Numbered from the stretch's first letter, positions 11,223 to 21,465 are shown. The stretch is 64,000 nt of DNA from Chaetoceros tenuissimus (GCA_021927905.1 BLLK01000072.1:124001-188000); one strand, 5' to 3'. Program-made: numbers and translations. Notes: generated by a model not told the origin, from the sequence alone.

Positions 11223-13229
11223 TTAGAAAAGACTTATTTTGTTGAGCGCGAGTGTGGCATTCTCACTCTCTGGCCTGTCCGATGAATGAGTTGACTTAAA
11301 ATCATCTGTATCATTTACACTGGGATGCTGAACATGATCAGATACATCGTCTGTGGTAGACATGGAACTAGTTTCTTTAGAAATCGTAATGCCAAATAGC
11401 GATAATTTCTCTTTCATTTTCTTCTTCGTTTTGCCTCTTCCGCTTCCGATCTTCTCTGAGAGAGGTGTTTTGAAGACCGTTGAATGTTTCTGGTTCACAT
11501 CCATTCCACTGTCTGTTGAAGCCTTTTCAACCCTCATCGAGGTTTTTACATCACTGAATTTGAGTTTTATAGGACCATGCTGTTCTTCAATGAAAAACAA
11601 AACTTTCTCAACAGTCCAAGTTGAGTCATTATTTGTAAGCAGCGATATGTCATTGATCGCGATTAAACGAGAACCTATGCTTGGACAACTGTGTTGCTTA
11701 CAATCAGGGAATTGGTAGTCTTCCACAATTATCTTTGTTAGCCGCTTCCTAGGATTATCATCACACTTCACATTTGCTTTAGGATTGAATTCGTTGATCA
11801 TATGCTCTAATTTCATGGAAGCATCTCCTGTTTTCCTCGCAAGCATATGAAAAAATTGCTTACTATCTTTCTTCATACCATCTAATATATTGTCAGAACC
11901 AATTCGTTTCCGATTCGAACCAAAGACCTTCGATTGATTTGATCCACATCTTTTACGATTTGCTCCCGACAATTTAGAATCATCCTGAATTTTCTGGTTT
12001 TCACAATCATCGTCGTCTGGGACCTCTGCAAACTGTAGCCGAATGTCTTTTGCGCTTTCAAATTCAATAGTAATAACGTCACTCTTTCTATCGATACTAT
12101 CATTCTCTTCATGAGACTTCATTGAATCTTGAGAGGACAATGAATTGGAATGAATGCTACCTAATTGGTCGCTATGTGGCGAATTTCTTTCCTTCAAAAT
12201 ACCCACATCGATATTTATGTGCTGGTTGGTAGTAATGGTGGGACTTGTCTCTTTTGCAATCATTCCAGGAGTCATCGTTTCATGGAAACAAGTATCCTTT
12301 TCTTGTGCTTCAGCTATGGATAAATCTCCTAGAAAAGAGTATGCGTCAAAATCTGAGAATGTTGAGTCGACAGTACTCGTTCTTACTCGACTTGACATCG
12401 CAATAGACTCAACGTGCTTGGATACATGGCCATGATTCTTTAGCAAAGTTTCATGACAAGCAACTTTTAATTCTTCCATATCCATTTCTTCCTGCTCACA
12501 TTGATGCTTCACTTGTTCCAGTGAATGTTTCAAAATATCATTTTCCTGCTTACTTTTTTGAAACTTTTCCTTCAGCTTCTGGTTCTGTTTGTACAATTTT
12601 TGACATGCTTTCTTGAGTCTTTGATTTTGAAATTCTTGCTCTTGCAATAAAGATTTCATAGAGCGCATTTGATTCAAAAGATCACTATTTTCATTTTGCA
12701 AATGTCCAATGTTGGAATGAAGTCGATGAATACTAGAAATAAGATTTGGAAATTGAGTCTGTTCCAATTGCCAGTTGTTGGAATACATATCTAGCTGAGA
12801 CTGAATTTCTTGCTTGGTAGTTCCATATATTTCATTGCACAACTTATTCTCGTTACTATTACTTGCAAAAGTTTGTTGATGGTAGATATCAGAGTCCATA
12901 GATGCTAGCTTCGATGCTAACTCTGCAACTTGAAACAGAACTCCCAACTGCTCTTTGTCATTATCTATGTTGGAGATTTCATCTTTTTGTAATATTGGAG
13001 AAGAATCAAAGGAATTTGTCTGACAAGAAGAAGATTCATCTGTATGCATTTTATGTTGATTACAGTTTCTTTTGCAACAATCTATGTCATTATCATCTCG
13101 TATACTTCCATGAGTATCTTGCTCATTGTCACGATGGTGAGACATCGTGATTCTTTGTTCTGATCTTCTGTCTTGTTGCATAGAAAGAGACGATGTCTTT
13201 TTCTCTTGATACTCCTCACTGTCTATCAT
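11223..13229 (-). CDS. Coiled-coil protein with a PDZ-like domain
   Basis: 668 residues, single exon. Residues about 160-260 form a long coiled coil (LHSNIGHLQNENSDLLNQM ... LKKACQKLYKQNQKLKEKF). Residues about 505-570 resemble a PDZ fold: SIGSRLIAINDISLL, then TWTVEKVLFFIEEQHGPIKLKF, which matches the GDxLxxINxxxV / helix / xxLxF pattern. The rest is Ser-, Asp- and Asn-rich and probably disordered, with a basic patch (RGKTKKKMKEKL) near the C-terminus. Likely a scaffold or adaptor. No specific partner can be named. The other PDZ-like protein of the window is at 31627. Confidence 0.75.
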   Translation of the reverse strand: MIDSEEYQEKKTSSLSMQQDRRSEQRITMSHHRDNEQDTHGSIRDDNDIDCCKRNCNQHKMHTDESSSCQTNSFDSSPILQKDEISNIDNDKEQLGVLFQVAELASKLASMDSDIYHQQTFASNSNENKLCNEIYGTTKQEIQSQLDMYSNNWQLEQTQFPNLISSIHRLHSNIGHLQNENSDLLNQMRSMKSLLQEQEFQNQRLKKACQKLYKQNQKLKEKFQKSKQENDILKHSLEQVKHQCEQEEMDMEELKVACHETLLKNHGHVSKHVESIAMSSRVRTSTVDSTFSDFDAYSFLGDLSIAEAQEKDTCFHETMTPGMIAKETSPTITTNQHINIDVGILKERNSPHSDQLGSIHSNSLSSQDSMKSHEENDSIDRKSDVITIEFESAKDIRLQFAEVPDDDDCENQKIQDDSKLSGANRKRCGSNQSKVFGSNRKRIGSDNILDGMKKDSKQFFHMLARKTGDASMKLEHMINEFNPKANVKCDDNPRKRLTKIIVEDYQFPDCKQHSCPSIGSRLIAINDISLLTNNDSTWTVEKVLFFIEEQHGPIKLKFSDVKTSMRVEKASTDSGMDVNQKHSTVFKTPLSEKIGSGRGKTKKKMKEKLSLFGITISKETSSMSTTDDVSDHVQHPSVNDTDDFKSTHSSDRPESENATLALNKISLF

Positions 13230-13624
13230 TTTTTTTTATGCTGCTATATTCCAATATGTATCATTTACAATATGAACATCAAGGAAAGATGATTCTTCCG
13301 TAGTCCAAGTGCAAATCTATGGATGTGTTCTTAGATGTTCAAAACACGAAACACCAAAGACACACTGCTTCGCAGAAAATCACTTGCTAAGCTAAAAACA
13401 TCAGATATTAACCGTCACTATTCTATTTTTAAAATGGCCTGTTCACTAGCTACAAAAAGCTTTCAAGAGAGTAGTACGTACATCTTGAGTGAGTAAAGTA
13501 GAACGTAGAACAAAACACGAAAAAGCAACGGCAAATCCATTCCTGTACTATTTACTTCTTGTGTACAAATAAATAGAACTCTATATTCCTATTTAAAAAT
13601 ATCACACAGAGAAAGAAAATTGAA
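13230..13624. promoter_or_regulatory. Shared bidirectional promoter region
   Basis: 395 bp between the divergent coiled-coil gene and the APH-1 gene. AT-rich, without a repeat or box that I can support. Confidence 0.45.
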
Positions 13625-14575
13625 ATGACTTCTTTCGCTCTCTCCCTTGGCTCGGCTCTTGTAGCATTCTCACCGACACTCTCGCTGCTACTTCTATTTG
13701 CATATAAAAAAGCACAGCTAGTAATCATTGTCACAACAGCAAGCTTCTTTCATCTACTAGCATGTCTACTAGCTGCACTCCTTCACCTTCCCTTCAAATC
13801 ATTGGGACTCGGAGTTCAAAATATTTTCATCATTGTACCTACTTCTGTAATTGCACAATCCATCGCTAGATGTGCATTCGTACATGGATACCACAAGGTA
13901 GAATCCGTCATTGAAAAATCTATTCAAAAACACGAGGAGCAAAATAATTCTTCTGAATCAGACCAAGGTGGTGTTTCGGAAACAGAGCAATTGAAACTAG
14001 AATTAAATGATACCGCAAGTGGTATTGCTGCTGGTGTTGGCTACGCTTTCTTTCATACAGTCATGTTGTACGGGACACTTTTGGCATCAGAGAATTCAAG
14101 AATGGGGACTCTTTATCAGGATAGTTGTACTTTTATGCCTAGTATATTCAACTCTGCCCTAATGGCATTCATGTTTGGCATCTTGGATATTGTATGGATG
14201 TTGTTGACTTTCTATGGAATGAGAAGATACAACGAATTTAAGGAGGGGAATGGAGCTGGAAGACGTGGGTCTTCACCTTCTAGAAATGAACCAGTGAGTG
14301 CAAGAGGCTCAACTGATTTTGACTGGTCTTTTCAGATAAATCACTTGGGAGGTAAAATGGCTTTGGCAATCATGGTTGTGACTCATTTTGCAGCAGCGTT
14401 TGCTACTTTGCCTAATCAGACTTTTGCTTTGAATGGATGCGTCGTTGCATTGCCATCTCTTGCATTTGTGACAATTGTAACTTGTGCTATTTTTTGGTTT
14501 TATTGTAAAAAGAATTATCTACCACAAGGACAGCAACAACGTATACGATTGGCTACTAGTCGTCATGTAGACTGA
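13625..14575 (+). CDS. APH-1-like gamma-secretase subunit
   Basis: 316 residues with seven predicted membrane helices, matching the APH-1 topology. Helix 1 contains LVAFSPTLSLLLLFAY (APH-1 has a similar F-G-P-A-L pattern). Helix 4 contains a Gly-rich SGIAAGVGYAFFH run in the place of the APH-1 GxxxG helix, followed by TLYQDSCTFMPSIFNSALMA, which matches the APH-1 loop and helix 5. Helix 6 carries VVTHFAAAF, matching the conserved His of that helix. APH-1 is a structural subunit of gamma-secretase, the intramembrane protease that cuts single-pass membrane proteins. A charged loop of about 40 residues between helices 3 and 4 and a Ser/Arg-rich loop before helix 6 are extra. The 3' end faces the PS-repeat gene at 120 bp. 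Confidence 0.85.
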   Translation: MTSFALSLGSALVAFSPTLSLLLLFAYKKAQLVIIVTTASFFHLLACLLAALLHLPFKSLGLGVQNIFIIVPTSVIAQSIARCAFVHGYHKVESVIEKSIQKHEEQNNSSESDQGGVSETEQLKLELNDTASGIAAGVGYAFFHTVMLYGTLLASENSRMGTLYQDSCTFMPSIFNSALMAFMFGILDIVWMLLTFYGMRRYNEFKEGNGAGRRGSSPSRNEPVSARGSTDFDWSFQINHLGGKMALAIMVVTHFAAAFATLPNQTFALNGCVVALPSLAFVTIVTCAIFWFYCKKNYLPQGQQQRIRLATSRHVD

Positions 14576-14694
14576 AAAGTCGAAATTGAAATACAAGACT
14601 ATCTTTTCGCCATCATGTTTAGCTTGTTGTAATAATTATTTAAACTCAAAGAAATCAATGTAGTTTTCAAATATGACTTTATAATATTACAAAA

Positions 14695-17600
14695 TTATGG
14701 TTTTAGTCGATCAGTGGCAAAGGAAAGATCTTCATCTAGCTTTGCAGCTTCTTCTTCCTCATCTTTTTCTGGTGCTAAGCTGAGAAGTCCATCCGTGTGA
14801 GTGATTTCTCCGTCTAATGATGAGTTCATGGAGGAATCGTCTCCATTCGTACGATTCTTGAGACTATCAGCTACAATTCCTTGCCAATCATCAGTCTCGA
14901 TGAGTTTTTCAAGGATAGCAATTCGCTCGTCGTCGATTACCTCGGATGTATCTGAAATCATGGAATTGCTCTCTTCGTCGGACCATCCCTCTCTACTATC
15001 TTCGTCACTATCAAAAGAAGAACTCTTTGATGGCTTAGCTGCTGTCTTCACATCCAAGTCATCCATGCTCATGTCAAACATTTTGTTGGTTTGTGCTTCA
15101 ACAGCTGCCCAGTCTCCTGTCTCAATAGCCTTATCAAGCTCATCTCGGAGAGAGTTGGAACTCTTTATAGAGATATTTTCTGATGCAACTTCACTGGCAT
15201 TATCCTTAGCCTCTTCTTCTTGTCTCATTGCTAGCTCTGCTGCAGCAAGTCCAAAGTCTTCGCCAAATGCTTTCATCTCTGCAGGTGGTTCATTGGAATC
15301 AACTGGTGCTGAACTGTAGAGACTGAGTTTTGGTGGAGAATCAGGACTTCCCTGAGACCAAGAAGATACAGAGGAATCTTCTTGTAATGAGAGATTGTTC
15401 GCTGCCTTGGCGTCTTCATCATTCTTTTTACGGAGTGAAAATCTTCCCTTCCAGCCACCCTTCTCTTTCTTATCCCCACCCAGAATTGGTTTTGTATCAT
15501 CATCAGTACTAGATTCATTGGAGTAAGGTGTTGGAGGCATCATCGGTTTAAATACTTGTCCAGCTTCAGGATCTAAATCCCGTGGACGATCTGGAGTCAA
15601 TCCTCCAGAAAGAGATGAAACAGCTTCTGATTGCATACTTGAAATATTCAAATCAGAAACATCACCATCATTTCCTTCGTCCACCATCGCCTTTGCCGCA
15701 GCAGATGACTGCCACGGACCTGCTATGAAATCAAGAAGAGACTTTCTCTTTCCATCATTATTTCCATCCTTGAAAGAATTCTCGGATTTGGAAGAAGCAG
15801 AGCCACTGCTACTTGTTTTATCAAATTCTGCCGCAGTTGCTCCAACAGCATTCCAGTCGCCATCTGCGATGAGTTTATCAATTGTCGCAGCTCTCTTGGC
15901 ATCTGATGAGCTGAGACCGTCACGACTTCTAGAATCACTCAATTTAGTGCTATTCACAGATGACATGGTACTAGCTTCATCCGCTGTACTGAGATCACCG
16001 GCAATTGCAGCCACAGCGGCCCAATCGCCTCTTGATACAGCCTCATCTAGTCGACCAATGAGAATTTCTCCATCTGTATCACTCTCTGAATAATGGGAAC
16101 TTGCATTACTAGAAGCGCCATCGCTTACTGCAGCTGCAGCAGGAATAATAACATCACCAGTTGCAACATCAAGTTGAGCTGCATTGGAATCTTGAGCTTT
16201 GGAATCTTGAGGAACATAAATTTCTAGATCCATGGATCGAGCTTCAGCCTCTGAAACATCACTTGATCCAATCTCAGGCAAGTCTCTATCATCGCGTGCT
16301 GTGCTGCGAGAAAGCCCAAATATACTAATCACTGCTGCAAGCACAACAGCTCCAATAGCAATTCCTGCCACTTCACCAGTGTTCAAAAGAGGATCAATGT
16401 CAGGCTCACCTTCACCGTTTCCACTGTCAGATGGATCACCAAGATATTTAACCTCTTTAATAGAGCTTGATGTCAGTGCAAGAAATACACCGTCTCCCAT
16501 GGACTCTTGAATTGGAGTTTTCACTTCACTTGCAACAGATGTCTCTGAATTTTGCTCTGGGTCTGCGTGTACAATGACCTCGGATCTAACTTCCACGCAA
16601 GATTGAGACAATTCAAATTCTCCTGGACAATCTTTATCAGTGATATTTTTGTGATAAACAGATTGGAATGCATCATCCCCCTTGAATGAAATTAGCTGAC
16701 GTAAATTTCTCCTAGTGACATCACTTAATGCCAACACTCTTCTGATACCACTTCTCACATCATCCATAATTACATCATCTCTATTTGCATCATCCAAAGA
16801 TCTCGCAGTAATATTACTATTTTCAAAACCAATTACATAACTGAATTGAACCTGGAATGCAATGACCCTTGTTGGTGAAGCACTTGGCTGTATACTTTTG
16901 GATGGTGCATGAGAGATTGTTGGTTTTGCTGATGGTGTAGATGAAGGTAATTCAGAAGGTGGCATTGTATGTCCTGGGAAAAGAGTGGGCCTTTTGGAAG
17001 GCATGGCAGTGGGTTGTTTGGAAGGCAAAAAGCTCGGACTAGACGTGGGTTTGACGCTAGGAAAAGCTGAAGGCTGAGATGAAGGTGATGCCGAAGGTGC
17101 AAAAGTTGGAGAATTCGAAGGATATTGCGATGGCAGAACCGTTGGAGATTGAGACGGAATTGAAGTTGGAAAGCCTGTCGGACTTGAGCTTGGAAGTTTT
17201 GATGGGCTCATGGTTGGCATGACAGAGACTGCTGGTTTCAATGTTCCGACAAATGAAGGTTTTGAACTCGGGGCACTCGACGGTTTATATGAGATAGACG
17301 GAGAAACCGATGGCTGTGTAGAAGGCGACACGGATGGTGATACAGAAGGGCTGTGTGAAGGCGTTTCTGATGGAGAAGATGTCGGCCTACTAGATGGTGA
17401 ACTTGAAGGTCGAGAAGAAGGGGAATTCGAAGGCATGAAGGAGGGCCTTTTCGACGGAGACAAAGTCGGTTGTGCTGACGGTGTGGGACTTGGTAGTTCC
17501 GATGGTGATGGACTTGGTCGAACTGATGGACTAGAAGAAGGACTAGTGGATGGACTAGCTGAAGGATGAGCCGAAGGGCTTGAAGTCGGCACTGATGTCG

Positions 17601-18780
17601 GGCTTGAGCTTGGAAATCCTGAAGGTACAGTTGTTGGACTGTGACTTGGAAGTTTCGTTGGAGCTTTGCTAGGAGCCGGTGAAATTGTTGGAGGAGCACT
17701 GCCAATGAAAGTTGGTCGAGATGATGGTTTATTTGACGGCTCATCGCTAATTGTAGGAGCAAAAGAAGGAATTGCTGTTGGATGAACACTTGGGGATGCT
17801 ACTGGAAAATTACTTGGCCTAAAACTAGGACTGGCAGTGGGAAAAGAAGAAGGACTCATGGAAGGGTTGAATGATGGTGATGAGGTTGGTGCAAATGAAG
17901 GAGCACTTGTTGGGAAACCTGTTGGTGTCAATGACGGAGAAGACGAAGTTTTGGAGCTGGGTGCAAAACTTGGTCTTGATGAAGGTTTTGATGAAGGGGT
18001 TGAACTTGGATGTTGTGACGGTGATGGGCTTGGTTTCATAGATGGACTTGCTGAAGGCACTGATGAAGGAAATGCCGTTGGGGAATGGCTTGGTGTAGAG
18101 GAAGGTAAAGCCGAAGGAAAGCTTGTAGGAGAGAAACTCGGTATAGAAGAAGGACCTACAGTTGGTGCGTCAGTTCCTCCATGAAATGCTGTTCCTAAAT
18201 ACCAAAGAGCAGTACATAATCGAGTGACATCTGCTCTCAATAAAAGCGGATCATGTCCATCTTCCAATACATAGCCAAAATCAGCATCCCTAGAGCTTTT
18301 GTTCTCCTCTACACATAATTCATCACCAATGGGACATACAAATCTCGCAAATGCAATTTGAATCAATGGATTCAGTGCATCAAACTCAATTGTGAAATTT
18401 TCATCACAAACTTCTTCATTGTTTTCTTTACAATAGTCAATGAGAAAATCAGTAACCTCATGCTGTGTGATGAAGTCATCTGCCATGTATTCATTATAAA
18501 TGGTATTCTCACAAGTTCCAATAAAGTGGTCTCGAGCTGGTGTTCCCACTTCGATGCTTGCAGATCGCTCTTCATATTTCCCGACTCCCAGTTGTACCTC
18601 AAAAAGTTCTTCTGGAGTCAAAAGTAAATTTTTTCGTCGTTGCTTGTTTTTCATATTATCGTCTGCAACATCTTCTATCCTTGATGTATATGTTGTATGG
18701 TGCGAATCAGTTTTGGCACTAGTGACCTCTTGAACTGCTGAAAGCACAAGTGCTGCAAGGCTTAAATATGAAAACCTCAT
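14695..18780 (-). CDS. Single-pass membrane protein with PSxxPS-repeat ectodomain and GDW-repeat cytoplasmic tail
   Basis: 1,361 residues, single exon. Order: signal peptide (MRFSYLSLAALVLSAVQ), an N-terminal domain with six or more cysteines (about 80-200), a long Pro-Ser repeat region of SxPSxxPS type (about 205-645), a compact domain (about 645-780; QVQFSYVIGF ... SGIRRVLAL, possibly SEA-like), a membrane helix (VAGIAIGAVVLAAVISIFGL, about 799-818), then an acidic Ser-rich cytoplasmic tail of about 540 residues. The tail holds four copies of a short unit with core [IL]xxGDWxAV near residues 917, 972, 1222 and 1296 (the last is DDWQGI). PSxxPS proteins are abundant in diatoms and thought to be cell-surface or wall-associated. 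The tail suggests a receptor-like or scaffold role. Long open frames on the opposite strand are mirror images of the repeats. Confidence 0.9.
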   Translation of the reverse strand: MRFSYLSLAALVLSAVQEVTSAKTDSHHTTYTSRIEDVADDNMKNKQRRKNLLLTPEELFEVQLGVGKYEERSASIEVGTPARDHFIGTCENTIYNEYMADDFITQHEVTDFLIDYCKENNEEVCDENFTIEFDALNPLIQIAFARFVCPIGDELCVEENKSSRDADFGYVLEDGHDPLLLRADVTRLCTALWYLGTAFHGGTDAPTVGPSSIPSFSPTSFPSALPSSTPSHSPTAFPSSVPSASPSMKPSPSPSQHPSSTPSSKPSSRPSFAPSSKTSSSPSLTPTGFPTSAPSFAPTSSPSFNPSMSPSSFPTASPSFRPSNFPVASPSVHPTAIPSFAPTISDEPSNKPSSRPTFIGSAPPTISPAPSKAPTKLPSHSPTTVPSGFPSSSPTSVPTSSPSAHPSASPSTSPSSSPSVRPSPSPSELPSPTPSAQPTLSPSKRPSFMPSNSPSSRPSSSPSSRPTSSPSETPSHSPSVSPSVSPSTQPSVSPSISYKPSSAPSSKPSFVGTLKPAVSVMPTMSPSKLPSSSPTGFPTSIPSQSPTVLPSQYPSNSPTFAPSASPSSQPSAFPSVKPTSSPSFLPSKQPTAMPSKRPTLFPGHTMPPSELPSSTPSAKPTISHAPSKSIQPSASPTRVIAFQVQFSYVIGFENSNITARSLDDANRDDVIMDDVRSGIRRVLALSDVTRRNLRQLISFKGDDAFQSVYHKNITDKDCPGEFELSQSCVEVRSEVIVHADPEQNSETSVASEVKTPIQESMGDGVFLALTSSSIKEVKYLGDPSDSGNGEGEPDIDPLLNTGEVAGIAIGAVVLAAVISIFGLSRSTARDDRDLPEIGSSDVSEAEARSMDLEIYVPQDSKAQDSNAAQLDVATGDVIIPAAAAVSDGASSNASSHYSESDTDGEILIGRLDEAVSRGDWAAVAAIAGDLSTADEASTMSSVNSTKLSDSRSRDGLSSSDAKRAATIDKLIADGDWNAVGATAAEFDKTSSSGSASSKSENSFKDGNNDGKRKSLLDFIAGPWQSSAAAKAMVDEGNDGDVSDLNISSMQSEAVSSLSGGLTPDRPRDLDPEAGQVFKPMMPPTPYSNESSTDDDTKPILGGDKKEKGGWKGRFSLRKKNDEDAKAANNLSLQEDSSVSSWSQGSPDSPPKLSLYSSAPVDSNEPPAEMKAFGEDFGLAAAELAMRQEEEAKDNASEVASENISIKSSNSLRDELDKAIETGDWAAVEAQTNKMFDMSMDDLDVKTAAKPSKSSSFDSDEDSREGWSDEESNSMISDTSEVIDDERIAILEKLIETDDWQGIVADSLKNRTNGDDSSMNSSLDGEITHTDGLLSLAPEKDEEEEAAKLDEDLSFATDRLKP

Positions 18781-19528
18781 GTTGCTATGATGTCTATGTA
18801 TATGAATGTTTTGTGAAATATCCTATTCTCTAAAATCAATCTTGAATATGATTGCCCTTGTTCTGTTTTTGAATATGAAATCTAGAGTGATGTATTGCAA
18901 GCTAGGCTGTCGTGTGTGACAATAGAATCTTCTATCCTGCTTGAGTTGAATACCAATGGAATTGCTGCAACCTTGATGGAATGAATCTCTTGTAGAGAAA
19001 ACTTGTCAAAGTTCAAACACAGAATCGTTTTGAGATTGCCTCTTTCTAATGTGAATAGGTATGTGCACACGATAGGCTTGTACTACATTCAATTAGGTGT
19101 GGTTCAGGATCAAATCTCTGAGGAAGAGAAGAGAGATCAGACTGAGGTGCGCTGCACGGAGCAAGAAAACTTTGAAACAAGAGTAAATTGAGAGGGAAAT
19201 TGCATGAGGGATTGAATTGACACACGAATAGTCCATCTTTTCCTGATACACGACCAAAAGCAGTACTGGATTAGGTATGTACGTAGTGGATGAGATGAAG
19301 AAGAGAGGGCGGGATCTTCCAAGATGTTCCGCGCAGGAACGCGCAGCAACATAGTAGAACCTTACAAAACTAAAAATGGGGGGACAGTTTCGAATGGTTG
19401 CAAAGAAGGTCTTGTTGAAATGAATGATGAGCCAAAGAAACGCAAAAGGCTTATGCCAAAATAGATACACAACAGTGACCACGTAGTACAAAAGCAGTGA
19501 ACTTTCAACAAATCTCATAGCTTTGACC
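18781..19528. promoter_or_regulatory. Shared upstream region of two divergent genes
   Basis: 748 bp between the PS-repeat gene and the EMAPII-type gene. Short open frames overlap here on both strands but show no domain or coding bias that I can support. Confidence 0.45.
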
Positions 19529-20245
19529 ATGACATCAGCACTTGAACTCATCGATGCAGCAATTGCTGATCTTGAAGCAAAGCTCAACCTAGCTCCAGGC
19601 GAGTCTTTACCCTCAGCAGAAGACAAGAAGAAAGCAGCAAATAAGCAAAACAACGACAAGAAACAGAAAAAGGAAAAGAAGAAGGCACCAGCTAAACCTC
19701 AGAAGCCAAAGAATGCACCAGCTAATCCTAACCAACCAGATATATGTAAATTGGAATTTAAAGTAGGGGTAATCACAAAAGCGTGGGTTCATCCTGAGGC
19801 TGATAAGTTGTACTGTGAAGAAATTGACTGTGGTGAGGAGAAACCTAGACAGATTGCATCGGGTTTGAGAGCACATTATACACTTGAACAGATGCAAGGC
19901 CAGAGATTGCTTGTTGTTTCGAATTTGAAGCCAAAGAAGTTGGTAGGATTTCCTTCTCATGGGATGGTACTTTGTGCTGCTGAAAAAAAGGAAGATGGTA
20001 CTGAAAAGGTTGAATTTGTCGAGCCTCCAGCAGGAGCTGAACTGGGAGAAATAATCAAGTTTGAAGGTCTTCCGGATCCTGAACCGTATAGTGGGGCACA
20101 AATCGAAAAGAAAAAGGTATTCCAAGCTTGTGCGGAAGGAATGAAGACAACTGATGAAGGTATCGCTGCTTGGAATGGACATGTATTTATGACCAGTGCT
20201 GGACCATGTAAAGCTTTGACTATCAAGGGCGGAGCTATGCGTTAA
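19529..20245 (+). CDS. EMAPII/AIMP1-type tRNA-binding protein
   Basis: 238 residues from the ATG at 19529 (the frame upstream opens with TTG). An N-terminal helix (SALELIDAAIADLEAKL) is followed by a Lys/Pro/Ala-rich linker and, from about residue 70 to the end, an OB-fold tRNA-binding domain: LEFKVGVITKAWVHPEADKL, then RQIASGLRAHY, LVVSNLKPKKLVGFPSHGM, and the EMAPII-type tail (AWNGHVFMTSAGPCKA). Stand-alone proteins of this kind (Arc1p, AIMP1/p43) bind tRNA and help aminoacyl-tRNA synthetases. No synthetase catalytic domain is attached here. The 3' end lies 74 bp from the convergent DGAT2 gene. Confidence 0.9.
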   Translation: MTSALELIDAAIADLEAKLNLAPGESLPSAEDKKKAANKQNNDKKQKKEKKKAPAKPQKPKNAPANPNQPDICKLEFKVGVITKAWVHPEADKLYCEEIDCGEEKPRQIASGLRAHYTLEQMQGQRLLVVSNLKPKKLVGFPSHGMVLCAAEKKEDGTEKVEFVEPPAGAELGEIIKFEGLPDPEPYSGAQIEKKKVFQACAEGMKTTDEGIAAWNGHVFMTSAGPCKALTIKGGAMR

Positions 20246-20319
20246 TAATAGAATGAAATTTTCAAAATTTTATTAAAAACTTTTGATAATAATTGCACTT
20301 TCACAATTTGCATCATTTA

Positions 20320-21465
20320 CTAAATAATTTGGAGTTTATCATTCGGATACCCTGCTTCCACCTTATATTGCTCAAATAGATTGTGTAAAGCTGTTGTGTA
20401 CTTATCCATCATCTGTTGCACTTGTTCAGGTGTTGGATTCTCTACACGCTTACATGTTCGCTTTTCTCCATGGACATTTTTCTCAAATTCATTCCCTTCT
20501 ACAGGATAGATCGGATCACCGAGAACTAACGAAAGCTGAGGTGTATGTGGAATCGGTAGATAGTACTTACCATAATACAGAGTGACTCCACCTTGTATCT
20601 TACGAGAAATGTATTCCATCAAATCACCGACGTAATCAAATACAGTGTGAGGATGCTCATCATCACAATGTTTGGAAACTCGGCCTTTTTTTGCTGGTGT
20701 TAGCTGATCAAGTAAATCGCTCGCACCAAATACAAAGCAAGGATAAATTATTGCTCCAGTCTCTATTGCAAGTTTCATTAATCCATATCGTTTCGCTTTG
20801 ATAGTTTGAATGTGTTCCTTTGTAGATGAAATTTCTGACCTTCTATGAGACAGGAAAATCTCTGCGACACCTCCTGGTAAAATAAATATATTTTTATCTT
20901 GGCGTTGCATTGCATTCAATAATGCATTTTTATGTGCCGAGCCTACGTCTAGCCATTGCAAAATATGACGCAACAGAGGCAATCTCAATGCACCATCAGT
21001 AGTACATCCCATACCATAGAGATGTGGTAACAATTGGTCACAGAATGCTCCCCATAAGAACGCATGAACTGGTATAATTGCATGAGGATGCATTGCAACA
21101 ATTGATAAATGATTATCTTCTCGAGATTTTTCAATGAAACGTGTCGTGACATTATGATGTAAATTGAACATTTCATATAAAAGCTGAAAGTATCTTCTGA
21201 ATTGAATCCACGGTGCAATTGGATGAAATGAAAGAAAGATATTTGTACAAAGTAGTACACCAGCTGCCTTTGAGTGAAACCAATACAAGAGAAAGGGAAG
21301 TGACAGTAGAAATGGTCCGATGTAAAAGGAAGATGTACATATACAGGCTAGAGCCCATGCACAGCACTTATACCTGAATGATAAGGGAGTTGGATACTGA
21401 CTTGGAATTGCTCTAATCAGAGTCGGGCTCAGTCCATATTTGCTAGATGCAGCAATTTTGCCCAT
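20320..21465 (-). CDS. Type-2 diacylglycerol acyltransferase (DGAT2 family)
   Basis: 381 residues. A hydrophobic hairpin (about 30-85) anchors the protein in the ER membrane. The active-site block reads MHPHAIIPVHAFLWGAF, where most DGAT2 enzymes have HPHG. Further family motifs are FILPGGVAEIF and RYGLMKLAIETGAIIYPCFVFG. DGAT2 enzymes transfer an acyl group from acyl-CoA to diacylglycerol, the last step of triacylglycerol synthesis in the ER. Related monoacylglycerol or wax-ester acyltransferases share these motifs, so the acceptor is an inference. The Gly-to-Ala change in HPHG is unusual but conservative. Divergent from RPB8 across 513 bp. Confidence 0.9.
   Translation of the reverse strand: MGKIAASSKYGLSPTLIRAIPSQYPTPLSFRYKCCAWALACICTSSFYIGPFLLSLPFLLYWFHSKAAGVLLCTNIFLSFHPIAPWIQFRRYFQLLYEMFNLHHNVTTRFIEKSREDNHLSIVAMHPHAIIPVHAFLWGAFCDQLLPHLYGMGCTTDGALRLPLLRHILQWLDVGSAHKNALLNAMQRQDKNIFILPGGVAEIFLSHRRSEISSTKEHIQTIKAKRYGLMKLAIETGAIIYPCFVFGASDLLDQLTPAKKGRVSKHCDDEHPHTVFDYVGDLMEYISRKIQGGVTLYYGKYYLPIPHTPQLSLVLGDPIYPVEGNEFEKNVHGEKRTCKRVENPTPEQVQQMMDKYTTALHNLFEQYKVEAGYPNDKLQII

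Noticed and set aside
14801-15319. Ser-rich plus-strand open frame opposite the GDW-repeat tail
   Set aside because: Mirror of the acidic Ser-rich coding strand; no start context or domain.
17210-18184. Long plus-strand open frames opposite the PS-repeat region (Gly/Glu/Asp-rich)
   Set aside because: They are the reverse complement of PSxxPS codons; repeat composition keeps the opposite strand open.
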